In this document: in pieces, positions 1 to 8,682 of the stretch | How positions within the stretch are numbered: position 1 is the stretch's first letter | Layout: each line of letters starts with the position of its first letter | Source of the DNA: Peptostreptococcaceae bacterium oral taxon 113 str. W5053 | Lineage (GTDB): Bacteria; Bacillota; Clostridia; Tissierellales; Peptoniphilaceae | Assembly: GCA_000467935.1 (NCBI GenBank) | Contig: KI259862.1 | Span: forward strand, 1 to 64,000 | Length of the DNA stretch: 64,000 bases | Direction of reading: 5' to 3' | Notes under the pieces: generated by a model | Told to the model about the DNA's origin: nothing | The model's database searches: none | The model's input: only the letters and a program-made list of their open reading frames with translations | Translations under genes and position numbers: made by a program

Positions 1-69
1 TTTTCAACCGTTGTTTTTTGATGTGGGAAGAAATCCATAGGGGAGGGTTTTTGATGGGGAGCGTCCTCT

Positions 70-98
70 TTGCAAATCCATAGAAGGAATAGTAAAAT
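70..98 (+). promoter_or_regulatory. Probable sigma-A promoter of the response regulator gene
   Basis: TTGCAA at 70-75 and TAAAAT at 93-98 are separated by 17 bases. Transcription would begin near 105, just before the ribosome site GGGAGGA at 104-110. This argues against the longer TTG-initiated reading frame that would start at 70, inside this promoter. The call rests on sequence match alone. Confidence 0.45.
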
Positions 99-114
99 GA
101 TATGGGAGGATGTT

Positions 115-792
115 ATGAAGGAACGGATTTTAATCATTGGACAGCGGAGAAGTGAACACCCTTTTTATCCCTTTTGGATAAATAAAGCTTATCGGGTTTT
201 TCTTTGCGCCAAAGGGCAAGAGGCTTGGGAATGTTTTCTCAGGGAGTCACCGGATTTGGTAATGATAGATAAGAGTCTTGAGGATATGGAGATTTCGACG
301 CTGTTAACGTATATTCGTCACATGTCGACGGTGCCGGTGATGATTACCGGGGAGACGATTTCTACCGAGGAGGCTCTGAAGCTTTTGTCTTTGGAGGCGG
401 ATTTGATTTGTCGGGATTCTTTATCTATCGTAGAAGGACTTGCTCACGGCATTCGTTTGATGAGTCGTTGGGAAGGGAAGAATAATAATCATGTAAAGAG
501 TTGGAATCAAAGGGATTTGGTGATTGATTTTCCCTGTCACGAAGCTTGGGTGAAGGGGAAGAAGATTAATTTGACACCGATTGAGTTTCGATTGCTGGAG
601 GTTTTAAGCGGGAAAGAAAAGGTGTTTACCAGAGAAGAGTTGATTACTTTGGCTTTTGATATGGATTATGACGGCTATGACCGTACGGTGGATGTGCATA
701 TTAAAAATCTTCGGGGAAAGATTCAGTTGAATTATACTTATATTGTTACGGTAAGGGGTTTAGGCTATCGTTTTGAAGGAAAATCGGACTGA
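115..792 (+). CDS. OmpR/PhoB-type response regulator with degenerate receiver
   Basis: A 225-residue DNA-binding regulator. Residues 1-120 form a receiver-like fold and about 133-221 form a winged-helix effector domain ending in the typical 'VTVRGLGYRFE'. Asp52 ('VMIDKSLED') sits where the phosphorylated aspartate belongs. However, the acidic pair normally found after the first strand is replaced by 'LIIGQR', and the conserved Thr and Lys of the active site are not evident ('ITGE', 'ICRDS'). No sensor kinase gene is visible next to it. It is therefore probably an orphan regulator working without normal phosphorylation. The ATG at 115 is chosen because GGGAGGA lies four bases upstream. It sits 65 bases before the zinc operon and may control it, but that is inference. 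Confidence 0.85.
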   Translation: MKERILIIGQRRSEHPFYPFWINKAYRVFLCAKGQEAWECFLRESPDLVMIDKSLEDMEISTLLTYIRHMSTVPVMITGETISTEEALKLLSLEADLICRDSLSIVEGLAHGIRLMSRWEGKNNNHVKSWNQRDLVIDFPCHEAWVKGKKINLTPIEFRLLEVLSGKEKVFTREELITLAFDMDYDGYDRTVDVHIKNLRGKIQLNYTYIVTVRGLGYRFEGKSD

Positions 793-857
793 GCTTCATC
801 AAATCTTCATACTCATTTGGTAAAATTGCCCTGTCTTTTGAGTAAAGGAGAGAAAAT

Positions 858-1892
858 ATGAAAAAATTATTTCGTGCATTCAGTGTATTTGTTGTAGCAG
901 TGATGCTTGTGGGATGTTTTGCGCCAACGGCTCCGAATTCTTCACAGACGATGGAGCAAAAGTCAGGGACACAAGAGCCTCAGGGAAAGCTTAAAGTATA
1001 TACCAGTTTTTATCCCATGTATGATTTTGCAAAAAAGATTGGCGGGGATAAGGCGGATGTCATCAATTTAGTTCCTGTCGGAGCCGAGCCTCACGATTGG
1101 GAACCGGATGCAAAAGCGTTGGCGGATTTAGAAAGTGCGGATCTTTTTATCTATAACGGTGCGGGGATGGAAGATTGGGTGGAAAAAGTTCTTTCTTCTG
1201 TTCATAATGATAAATTGACTGTTGTAGAAGCTTCAAGAGGAGTAGATTTGCTAAAGTTTGAAGAACAGGATGAAAAAGAAGTTCACGATAAGGACCATAA
1301 GGAAGAGAAGGCTCATGTCCATGAAGAAGAACACGAACATGAAAAGGTTCATGAAGGTCACCATCATCACGGAGAATTTGATCCTCATGTATGGCTAAGC
1401 ATTCAAAATGCAAAGAAGGAATTGAAAAATATCAAAGACGCTTTTGTAGAGAAAGATTCCGCCAATAAGGATTATTACGAAGCAAATTATGAAAAATATG
1501 CCAAAGCCTTTGATGCGTTGGATGAAAAATTCACTTCGGAACTGGGAAAATTGGAAAATAAAAATATAGTGGTTGCCCACGAAGCTTTCGGATATCTTTG
1601 CCGTGATTACGGTTTGAGACAAATAGGTATCGAAGGTGTCAATGCGGATAGCGAACCGGATGCGGGTCGTATGGCTGAAATTATTGAATTTGTTCACAAA
1701 AACAATGTAAAGACCATTTATTTCGAGGAGTTGATCAGTCCGAAAGTGGCGGAGGCGATTGCTAAAGAGACCGGGGCGAAGACGGCAATGTTAAATCCTC
1801 TGGAAGGTCTTGGTCAAGAAGATTTGGATAAGGGTGTGGATTATCTTCAGGTGATGGAGAAAAATCTGGAAACTTTGATTCAAGGACAATAA
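858..1892 (+). CDS. znuA: Zinc ABC transporter substrate-binding lipoprotein
   Basis: The 344-residue cluster 9 (ZnuA/AdcA) solute-binding protein captures Zn(II) outside the membrane and delivers it to the ZnuB permease. The signal peptide ends in a lipobox LVGC with the lipidated Cys at residue 20. Metal-ligand candidates include His79 in 'GAEPHDWEPD', His177 in 'DPHVWL' and a later 'VAHEAFGY' histidine. A histidine/glutamate-rich loop at residues 143-171 is typical of zinc rather than manganese binders. An AAAGGAG ribosome site precedes the ATG. It is the first gene of an operon with znuC 16 bases downstream. No clear Zur operator was recognised in the 65 bases upstream. Manganese as substrate is less likely but not excluded. 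Confidence 0.93.
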   Translation: MKKLFRAFSVFVVAVMLVGCFAPTAPNSSQTMEQKSGTQEPQGKLKVYTSFYPMYDFAKKIGGDKADVINLVPVGAEPHDWEPDAKALADLESADLFIYNGAGMEDWVEKVLSSVHNDKLTVVEASRGVDLLKFEEQDEKEVHDKDHKEEKAHVHEEEHEHEKVHEGHHHHGEFDPHVWLSIQNAKKELKNIKDAFVEKDSANKDYYEANYEKYAKAFDALDEKFTSELGKLENKNIVVAHEAFGYLCRDYGLRQIGIEGVNADSEPDAGRMAEIIEFVHKNNVKTIYFEELISPKVAEAIAKETGAKTAMLNPLEGLGQEDLDKGVDYLQVMEKNLETLIQGQ

Positions 1893-1908
1893 AGGGGAGA
1901 ATTTAAAA

Positions 1909-2577
1909 ATGCAGGAAGCAGTACAAATCTGTGATCTCACGTTTTCCTATGGAAATATTCAGGTGCTTAGGAAGTTAAATTTTTCTTTGCAGGAGGGGGA
2001 ATGGATTGGCATTCAAGGTGCAAATGGTGCCGGGAAAAGTACTTTCCTGCATCTTTTATTGGGATTAAAAAGGGCGGATTCGGGAGAAATTCTCCTTTTT
2101 GGGCAGGATGTGGAAAAGTTTACCGATTGGGAGTGGGTGTCTTTTGTCAGTCAGTCTTCTTTCAGCAGGCGAACTCAGTTTCCGGCCAGTGTGGAGGAGA
2201 TTGTTTCCATGCCTCTTCAATGGCGGAGAAAAAAGAGACTTTTGTCCAAAGAGAATATGAAAAGAGAGGTGAAGCGTGCTTTGCGTCTGGTGCAGATGGA
2301 GGATTTTATCCATCGACAGTTAAACCAGTTGTCCGGAGGTCAGGTGCAAAGGGTTCAGCTGGCACAGGCTTTGGCGGGGCATCCCAAGTTGATTTTGTTG
2401 GATGAGCCGACTACGGGTTTGGATAAAGAGACGACGGCGGAATTGGATCATTTATTCGAGGGCTTAAGACGCCGAAGAGAGGAGAGCGGTTTGGTGATTT
2501 CTCATGATTTGCATTGGTTAAAGTCTTCGGTGGATTCGGTATATACTTTGGATAAGGGTGTTTTGGAAAGATTATAG
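1909..2577 (+). CDS. znuC: Zinc ABC transporter ATP-binding protein
   Basis: This 222-residue ATPase powers zinc import from the cytoplasmic face of the ZnuB channel. Walker A GANGAGKS is at residues 37-44, the signature is LSGGQ, and Walker B with the D-loop is 'LILLDEPTTGLD'; a switch histidine ('VISHD') is near the end. Length is normal for the family. It lies 16 bases after znuA and 9 bases before znuB, so the three are co-transcribed. The start is the ATG preceded by GGGGAG. Confidence 0.93.
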   Translation: MQEAVQICDLTFSYGNIQVLRKLNFSLQEGEWIGIQGANGAGKSTFLHLLLGLKRADSGEILLFGQDVEKFTDWEWVSFVSQSSFSRRTQFPASVEEIVSMPLQWRRKKRLLSKENMKREVKRALRLVQMEDFIHRQLNQLSGGQVQRVQLAQALAGHPKLILLDEPTTGLDKETTAELDHLFEGLRRRREESGLVISHDLHWLKSSVDSVYTLDKGVLERL

Positions 2578-2586
2578 GAGAAGACT

Positions 2587-3396
2587 ATGTTACAATACGG
2601 ATTTATGCAAAAGGCGTTGTTTGCCGGAATATTATTCGGGATTATGCTTCCCTGTATCGGCGTGGTTATTGTATTAAAGCGGCTGTCTATGGTGGGGGAT
2701 GCGTTGTCTCATATTTCTCTGGCAGGTGTGGCGGGAGGAATGCTGATGGGGATTCATCCGGTGACGGGGGCGGTGTTGACTTGTATCGGTGCCGGTTTCG
2801 GGATTGAGTGGATGCGCCGTCGTTTTAAAGCCTATGAGGAATTGTCGATCGCGTTGACGATGAGTTTCGGTGTGGGCTTGGCGGGAGTTCTGTCCGGATT
2901 TGTAAAAAATGCAGGAAGTTTTCATCAGTTTTTATTCGGCAGTATTGTGGCAATCACAAGTTCGGAGATGTGGATTATCTGTGTGATGAGTATTTTTGTG
3001 ATTGTCGTTTTTTCCATTTTTTATCACGAGTTGATGATTTACGCTTTTGATGAGGATACGGCGAAGTTAAAGAAGGTAAAGAGCAGTGTGATTCAGTTTG
3101 TATTTACGCTGTTGACTGCCGGTGCCGTGGCTGTGGCATCCAAGATTATCGGGGCTTTACTGGTTTCTTCGATGATGGTCATTCCCGTCGCCTGTGCATT
3201 GCAAATTGCCAAAAGTTATAAAGAGACTTTATTCTATTCTATTGCCTTTGCCCAATGCTTTGTGTTGATCGGTTTGATTTTGTCTTTTTATTTCAATTTG
3301 AAGCCCGGAGGAAGTATTGTTTTGTTAGGGATTTTTACTTTGGTAGGGATATTAATCACGAAGAACCTCCGAGGAAGGGAGAAGAAGGATGACTGA
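2587..3396 (+). CDS. znuB: Zinc ABC transporter permease
   Basis: A 269-residue ABC-3 family membrane protein with about eight hydrophobic segments. The N-terminal region 'VLKRLSMVGDALSHISLAGVAGG' is characteristic of ZnuB/MntB permeases. It forms the transmembrane channel for the substrate-binding protein encoded by znuA, driven by ZnuC. Its last eight bases overlap the start of the next gene, a CobW GTPase, indicating translational coupling and a shared role in zinc handling. Confidence 0.92.
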   Translation: MLQYGFMQKALFAGILFGIMLPCIGVVIVLKRLSMVGDALSHISLAGVAGGMLMGIHPVTGAVLTCIGAGFGIEWMRRRFKAYEELSIALTMSFGVGLAGVLSGFVKNAGSFHQFLFGSIVAITSSEMWIICVMSIFVIVVFSIFYHELMIYAFDEDTAKLKKVKSSVIQFVFTLLTAGAVAVASKIIGALLVSSMMVIPVACALQIAKSYKETLFYSIAFAQCFVLIGLILSFYFNLKPGGSIVLLGIFTLVGILITKNLRGREKKDD

Positions 3397-4270
3397 AATC
3401 TATTTGATTTCCGGATTTTTAGGAGCGGGAAAAACAAGTCTGATTTTAAAGATTGCCGAAGATTTACAGCAAAAAGAAAAAATTTGTGTGGTGGAAAATG
3501 AATTTGGAGAGATTTCCATTGACGGTGCAATACTACAATCGGGGAATGTATGGGTGAAAGAAATCAATCAGGGTTGTATTTGCTGTTCTTTGGTGGGTGA
3601 TTTTCGCCGAGGGTTGGAGGAAATTATCGACAACTATCATCCCCGTCGAATTTTTGTGGAGCCTTCCGGAGTGGCTAAGTTGTCCGAGTTGATTCGTTCT
3701 TTGGCAGGACTTGAAAAAAGAGGAAAAGAGATTGAATTGTTCAGTATCACCGTGGTGGACGCTTCCAAATATTTTTTGTATTTGAAAAATTTTAAAGAAT
3801 TTTATAAAGACCAAATTAAATTTGCCGATGTTTTGGTCTTAAGCAGAAAAGATCAGGTGTCGGAAGAAGAGCTTCAAAATATTTTGTCGTCTTTGAAGGG
3901 AAAAAGAGTTTGGCGGAACTTCTCCGAGGAAGTTCCGGGAGAAACTTTATTGGATTTTGTTCAAAAGAAAGATTTATCGGATTGTAAAGCCGATGTCATA
4001 AAGGCGCCTGAGTTTGAACAGTGGACTTGGACGAATATGGGAGAAATGGAACCGGAGAGGATGCGAAAGAAGATTTTACACTCTTTTGAAGCCTTTAAAC
4101 TCTTTCGGGTAAAGGGATTTTTCTCCTATGAGGGCAAGAGGTATTTGCTTCAAGGCACACCGGGGGAAGTAAGGATTATCCCGATGTGTGGAAACCAGGA
4201 AGGTTTGGTTTTTATCGGCAATTTCTCTAAAGAAGAATTAAAGGAGTATATTCATGGCAAATATGATTGA
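3389..4270 (+). CDS. CobW/G3E family GTPase (zinc metallochaperone type)
   Basis: A 293-residue G3E P-loop GTPase. The P-loop GFLGAGKT is at residues 9-16, the 'NEFGE' switch follows, and the metal-binding CxCC motif (Cys63, Cys65, Cys66 in 'GCICCS') is intact. Members of this family (ZagA/YciC, ZNG1, YeiR) insert or traffic zinc, usually under zinc limitation. The C-terminal CobW_C region is short. It overlaps znuB by eight bases and the next gene by 17 bases, so it is embedded in the zinc operon. A cobalt role cannot be excluded from sequence alone, but the context argues for zinc. Confidence 0.85.
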   Translation: MTEIYLISGFLGAGKTSLILKIAEDLQQKEKICVVENEFGEISIDGAILQSGNVWVKEINQGCICCSLVGDFRRGLEEIIDNYHPRRIFVEPSGVAKLSELIRSLAGLEKRGKEIELFSITVVDASKYFLYLKNFKEFYKDQIKFADVLVLSRKDQVSEEELQNILSSLKGKRVWRNFSEEVPGETLLDFVQKKDLSDCKADVIKAPEFEQWTWTNMGEMEPERMRKKILHSFEAFKLFRVKGFFSYEGKRYLLQGTPGEVRIIPMCGNQEGLVFIGNFSKEELKEYIHGKYD

Positions 4271-5747
4271 GGTGGATTTCGTTGCCGGCTTTTTAGGCTC
4301 GGGGAAGACCGCCTTTTTAAATCAAATTTTATCCGCAGCTCAAGAGAGGGAAGCGGTTCTTCTGATGGAACAGGGAAATACCTTGTTAAGTCCTCATACT
4401 TGTGTTTTTACTTTGGAACACTCCGAGGACTTAAACTTGAAATTAATTAAAATAGCCAAAGAGGGTTTTCATCGGATATGGGTTGAACTGAACGGAAGCG
4501 AGTCTTTGGGGAAGATCCTTCAAAGACCTTTGCCGGAAGAGATGTTTTTTGGACATCTTTATACTCTGGTCCATAAAGAACAGTTTCCCATGTATTCCAA
4601 AGCTTTGGGCTCTTTATATCTGGAGAGTATTGCCAACGGGGATTTTATAATTCTAAGCGGAGAGGATTTCCCGAAGGAAGCGCTTCGCAGTATTCATCGC
4701 ATCAATCCGAGTACGAAAATTTTTCCCTTGAACAAGTTGACGGCAAGAACGTTTTCTTATTTGCGCAGAGGCAAGGACGGTTTTATGCTCGAGTGGTCTA
4801 TCTTGTTTTGGATGCTTGGAGGGATTGCCTGTGTCTTTGGAATGGTGTATATTTCGGGAAGAATGTCGCCGGCAACGGTTAAAATTTTTCAAGCCAACAC
4901 CGTGTTTGTGGCTTTACTTTTGGAAAGTTTGCCCTTTTTGCTTTTAGGGGCATTGTTTTCCGGAGGGGCAAGTGTCTATTTGTCTTCAAGTCGGCTTAAA
5001 GACAAATTTCACGGCGGTTCCGGCTATCTGTTCAGTTTGTTTTCCGGATTGTTTTTGCCTTTTTGCGATTGCGCTATGCCGCCGATAGGGGGAGCTTTGC
5101 TGAAAGGGGGCGTGCAGTTGAGATATGTGCTGGCTTTTGTTTTGGCAGCACCTTTGGTGAACCCCATCACCATTGTGTCAACCGTTGCGGCTTATCAGGG
5201 CAACTGGAGAATTGCTTTGTATCGCATCGTTTTCGGATTGCTGACGGTGGTAGTCACTTCGGAAATTTTCGGTTTGTTTTGGAAAAAGCCGGTATTGAAA
5301 AAGTCTGAAGAATTGGAGTATCAAAGTTTTTATGAAGCGATGAATATCAATCCTACAGGAATGGAAAAATATAAAGCCACGCTTTATCTTTCCGCCAAGG
5401 AGTTTTATCGTATGGCGGGATTTCTAGTGTTGGGGGCGGCTATCGGTGCATGTGCAAAGGTATTTTTCTCGGTCACAATTACCGGATTCGGAATCTATTC
5501 CACGATGATTGCGGCGGCACTTTTTATCAGTCCTTGTGCGGATACCAATGCATTTATGGCAAAAAGCATGGACTTTCCCTTAAATACAGCTTTAGGTTTT
5601 ATGATTTTGGGTCCCATGTTGTCCATTAAGAATCTGCTACTTTTGGCACGCTATTTTCGAAAAGATTTTCTGTTGGCTTTGACGATTTTCTTAAGTTTTT
5701 GGGGAGTACTTTTCTTCGGCTTGATGGGAAAAGTGGTGGCGCTATGA
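4254..5747 (+). CDS. Fusion of partial G3E GTPase domain to UPF0718/YraQ-type permease
   Basis: The 497-residue protein has two parts. Residues 1-170 resemble the first half of a CobW GTPase, with P-loop GFLGSGKT at 12-19, but no CxCC motif and no obvious C-terminal CobW domain. Residues about 180-497 are a DUF318/UPF0718 (YraQ, YcgR) permease with many membrane helices and the motifs 'LPFCDCAMPP' and 'AAPLVNPIT'. The start at 4254 has AAGGAG seven bases upstream and the reading frame is continuous, so the fusion appears genuine. It follows a complete CobW gene and precedes the TIGR03943 partner. The likely job is metal-linked membrane transport, but the substrate is unknown. Confidence 0.8.
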   Translation: MANMIEVDFVAGFLGSGKTAFLNQILSAAQEREAVLLMEQGNTLLSPHTCVFTLEHSEDLNLKLIKIAKEGFHRIWVELNGSESLGKILQRPLPEEMFFGHLYTLVHKEQFPMYSKALGSLYLESIANGDFIILSGEDFPKEALRSIHRINPSTKIFPLNKLTARTFSYLRRGKDGFMLEWSILFWMLGGIACVFGMVYISGRMSPATVKIFQANTVFVALLLESLPFLLLGALFSGGASVYLSSSRLKDKFHGGSGYLFSLFSGLFLPFCDCAMPPIGGALLKGGVQLRYVLAFVLAAPLVNPITIVSTVAAYQGNWRIALYRIVFGLLTVVVTSEIFGLFWKKPVLKKSEELEYQSFYEAMNINPTGMEKYKATLYLSAKEFYRMAGFLVLGAAIGACAKVFFSVTITGFGIYSTMIAAALFISPCADTNAFMAKSMDFPLNTALGFMILGPMLSIKNLLLLARYFRKDFLLALTIFLSFWGVLFFGLMGKVVAL

Positions 5748-6505
5748 AAAAAAATAAAGAGTTGACAGTTCAAGCTGTTTTTTTATGGATTTTGGCGGGC
5801 GTATTGATTTATCTTCAAAGTTCAAGAAAGATTTATCTTTATTTGCATCCGAAATTTGTCAAATTAAACTGGATTGCCGTTTTGCTGCTTATTCTTTTCG
5901 GTTCGGGGCTGTTTTTCTATGCGGGAAAATATAAGCGTTTAAAGAAAATAGGAGGATGGTATCTTATCATCCCTTTGATGATGGCGTTGACTTTTCCACG
6001 AATGCAGCCTGCGGGGCAACAGGGAGGGCTTGTTTTTTCTCCGACGAAGACGGGAACTTTAGAGCCTTTGCCAAAGCTTCCCAACGGACATGTGGCAACC
6101 GTGGATGTCACGGAGTTGGGCCCGGTACAGGTGCGCAGAGAAGATGGACGATATATGGCAGAAGATGATGTATTGGGTCGTTTTCTGGGAGAGGTGTACA
6201 AAAATCCGGTGGATTTTGACGGAGAAAAAGTTCGATTTATCGGGCATATTGTGCCTTCCGATGCAAAACTGTCTTCAGGGCAAATTCAAATTCAACGGCA
6301 ACTGATTTATTGTTGTGTTGTGGATATGATTGATATCAATATGGTGGGGACTTATCGGGGAGAAATCCCTTCCGATTGGGTTCTGGTGGATGCCGTGATT
6401 CATCAGGGGAAGAATCCTTTGGACGAAAAGGAAACTTTTTGGCTGGAAATTGAAAAATTGGAAAAGATAAATCCCCCTGAACCGGAATTTCTCTATTATA
6501 TTTAA
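5744..6505 (+). CDS. TIGR03943/DUF1980 membrane protein (YcgQ-like)
   Basis: A 253-residue partner of UPF0718 permeases. Two or three N-terminal membrane helices ('VFLWILAGVLIYLQ', 'WIAVLLLILFGSGLFFYAG', 'LIIPLMMALTF') are followed by an extracytoplasmic domain with 'GKKVRFIGHIV'-like and 'RQLIYCCVVDM' strings typical of the family. The ATG overlaps the previous stop as ATGA, which fixes the start and implies coupled translation. YcgR/YcgQ-type pairs are known but poorly characterised; here they close a zinc operon, and a rho-independent terminator follows. Confidence 0.82.
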   Translation: MKKNKELTVQAVFLWILAGVLIYLQSSRKIYLYLHPKFVKLNWIAVLLLILFGSGLFFYAGKYKRLKKIGGWYLIIPLMMALTFPRMQPAGQQGGLVFSPTKTGTLEPLPKLPNGHVATVDVTELGPVQVRREDGRYMAEDDVLGRFLGEVYKNPVDFDGEKVRFIGHIVPSDAKLSSGQIQIQRQLIYCCVVDMIDINMVGTYRGEIPSDWVLVDAVIHQGKNPLDEKETFWLEIEKLEKINPPEPEFLYYI

Positions 6506-6511
6506 GAATTC

Positions 6512-6536
6512 AAGGAGTATTTATGACTCCTTTTTC
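6512..6536 (+). terminator. Terminator of the zinc operon
   Basis: AAGGAGT at 6512-6518 pairs with ACTCCTT at 6526-6532 around a seven-base loop, followed by T residues. It starts seven bases after the TIGR03943 stop codon. Confidence 0.7.
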
Positions 6537-6592
6537 TTATGCTGAAGGGAATTGTGCTATAATGAAAAATATGAAAAAAAGGAGGGGGCGTT

Positions 6593-7126
6593 GTGTCAGC
6601 GGAAATTAAAGTTGAAAGCGAGCGTTTACGACTTCGTTTGTATCAAATGGAGGATGTGGAAGATGCTTTGGAATATTTGGGTGACATGAAGGTGATGCGT
6701 TTTATCGAGATGCCCAAAGACTATTTTGCAGTCATGGAGCATATTCAAATTTACCGTAATCCGGAAAATCCTTTTATCTTTGCCCTTGAGGAGAAAGAAA
6801 CGGGGAAAACTGTCGGTCAGATAAAATTTTCGTCGAAAGAGCAAAGGGGAATTTACGGTTTTGAAATTGTTCTTGCTTCCAAATATCACAAGAAGGGCTA
6901 TGCCAAAGAAATCGGTGAAGCCATTTTAAAATATTTTTTTGAAACATTAAAAGCGCATAAGATCTATGCGGTCACTTTTGGAGAAAATGAAGCTTCCATT
7001 AAACTTTTAGAAAGTATCGGAATGCAAAGAGAAGCGGCACTAAGGCAGGAACGTTATTATTATTCCCGCTGGATGGATGAGCTTTGTTATGGAATATTAA
7101 GAGAGGACTGGGAGGCGAAAATATGA
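6593..7126 (+). CDS. GNAT-family N-acetyltransferase (RimJ/RimL type)
   Basis: A 177-residue acetyl-CoA-dependent acetyltransferase. The N-terminus 'ESERLRLRLYQMEDVEDALEYL' and the acetyl-CoA-binding region 'YHKKGYAKEIGEAILKYFF' are typical of the ribosomal-protein acetylase subgroup. The substrate is unknown. The start is GTG, with AAAGGAGG about eight bases upstream. Its stop overlaps the ATG of lplA (ATGA), so the two are co-translated. Confidence 0.8.
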   Translation: MSAEIKVESERLRLRLYQMEDVEDALEYLGDMKVMRFIEMPKDYFAVMEHIQIYRNPENPFIFALEEKETGKTVGQIKFSSKEQRGIYGFEIVLASKYHKKGYAKEIGEAILKYFFETLKAHKIYAVTFGENEASIKLLESIGMQREAALRQERYYYSRWMDELCYGILREDWEAKI

Positions 7127-8106
7127 TTTATATTGAAAATAATGAACATAATCCTTCTTATAATTTGGCTTTGGAAGAATTTGCATTTCATCATTTCATC
7201 GGAGAAAATGTGTTTTTGCTGTGGATGAACAGTCCGGTGATTGTGGTTGGAAAGAACCAGAACACCCTTCAGGAAATTAATATGGAGTATGTGCGGGACA
7301 ATCATATCGACGTGGTTCGCCGTCTAAGCGGCGGCGGTGCGGTTTATCATGATTTGGGAAATTTGAATTTTACCATTATCACGGAGAACAATGCGCCGAA
7401 GGTATTTGACTTTCAAAGTTTTTCGCAACCGGTGATTCATGTGCTGAAAGATTTGGGGATTTCCGCTTCCTTTTCCGGAAGAAATGATATTCAAATTGAC
7501 GGACAAAAATTTTGCGGCAATGCTCAATACAGAAACAAAGGTCGTGTGCTTCACCACGGAGCCATGCTTTTCGATGTGGATTTGATGGTACTTAGCAAGG
7601 CATTGAAGGTATCGGAAGACAAAATGGCTTCCAAGGGTGTAGCTTCCGTGCGCAGTCATGTGACCAATATTGTCGAGCATTTGGACCACAAGATTTCTGT
7701 CGAGGAATTTAAAACTTTATTATTGGATTATATGAAGAAACACCATGATTTAAGGGAATATCAATTGACTGAAGAGGATAAGAACGAAATTCAGAGCTTG
7801 ATGGATAAACGGTATTCCAATTGGGATTGGAATTTTGGAAAATCGCCTAAGATGGATATGGAGAGGAAGCGTCGTTATCCTGCAGGAAGTTTGGATTTTT
7901 CTTTTTGCATTCGGGAGGGGAAAATTTCGGATATTCATATTTACGGAGACTTTTTCGGAAGCGGTGAAATTAAAGATTTCTTAAGTCGTTTTATCCATGT
8001 GCCCTATCGCAGAGAGGATTTAAGACAGGTGATTGAAAAAGAGGATATCGCTTATTATTTTTCCAATTTTTCCAAAGAGGAAATTTTGAATGCGATGATT
8101 GATTAG
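7123..8106 (+). CDS. lplA: Lipoate-protein ligase A
   Basis: This 327-residue cytoplasmic enzyme activates lipoate with ATP and attaches it to lysines of 2-oxoacid dehydrogenase subunits or glycine cleavage H protein. The signature 'RRLSGGGAVYHD' lies at residues 66-77, followed by 'NLNFTII', 'SGRNDI' and 'KFCGNAQYRNKGRVLHHG', all standard in LplA. A C-terminal accessory domain completes the usual two-domain form. The ATG at 7123 overlaps the upstream stop and has GGGAGG before it. The organism probably scavenges lipoate; no lipA or lipB is visible here. Confidence 0.93.
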   Translation: MIYIENNEHNPSYNLALEEFAFHHFIGENVFLLWMNSPVIVVGKNQNTLQEINMEYVRDNHIDVVRRLSGGGAVYHDLGNLNFTIITENNAPKVFDFQSFSQPVIHVLKDLGISASFSGRNDIQIDGQKFCGNAQYRNKGRVLHHGAMLFDVDLMVLSKALKVSEDKMASKGVASVRSHVTNIVEHLDHKISVEEFKTLLLDYMKKHHDLREYQLTEEDKNEIQSLMDKRYSNWDWNFGKSPKMDMERKRRYPAGSLDFSFCIREGKISDIHIYGDFFGSGEIKDFLSRFIHVPYRREDLRQVIEKEDIAYYFSNFSKEEILNAMID

Positions 8107-8112
8107 GAGAAG

Positions 8113-8682
8113 ATGATGTTTGAGCAAAGCTTGTGTTTTATCGAGGAATTGGAAAAGTTAAAGAAAATTGAGCGAATGAATTTGGTCTTAGGTGGTGAAC
8201 GTCGGGAGAACAGTGCGGAACACTCCTGGCACAGCGCCATGACTTTGTGGGTTTTAAAACGCTATATTCCATGGGAAGATGTGGATTATGACAAGGTGAT
8301 ACGTATGTTGTTGATTCATGATATTGTGGAAATTGATGCGGGGGACGTTTCTCTTTATGACGATGCGGGTCGTCTGGCGGTACAAAGTGCGGAGCAAAAA
8401 GGAGCGGAGCGAATTTTCGGACTTTTGCCGGAAGAAGAAGGGAAAGAAATGTTGGCTTTGTGGGAAGAGTTTGAAGCCTGTGAAACCAAAGAAGCCAAGG
8501 TGGCAAGAGCCATGGACGGTTTTCAACCGGTGGTCAATTATTTATTGGTGAAGAAACGTCATCATGATGTGGTTGTCACCAAAGAGCAGGTGATGGAAAA
8601 GAAGGCTTTGTTAAAGGAAGTGTCCCCTTTTTTATGGGAAAAATTGAAAACCATGATAGAGGAAAGTGCGGCATATGTATAA
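8113..8682 (+). CDS. HD-domain hydrolase (YfbR-like)
   Basis: A 189-residue HD-superfamily metal phosphohydrolase. Metal ligands are seen in 'AEHSWHSA' (around residues 36-41) and the HD pair of 'LLIHDIVEIDAGDV' (residues 69-70). The best-known relatives are 5'-deoxynucleotidases such as YfbR, but the exact substrate cannot be read from the sequence. It lies seven bases after lplA and is probably in the same transcript. ATG at 8113 or 8116 would both fit the GGAG upstream. Confidence 0.78.
   Translation: MMFEQSLCFIEELEKLKKIERMNLVLGGERRENSAEHSWHSAMTLWVLKRYIPWEDVDYDKVIRMLLIHDIVEIDAGDVSLYDDAGRLAVQSAEQKGAERIFGLLPEEEGKEMLALWEEFEACETKEAKVARAMDGFQPVVNYLLVKKRHHDVVVTKEQVMEKKALLKEVSPFLWEKLKTMIEESAAYV

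Noticed and set aside
5956..6168. Alternative plus-strand ORF inside the TIGR03943 gene
   Set aside because: Out-of-frame shadow with no start signal.
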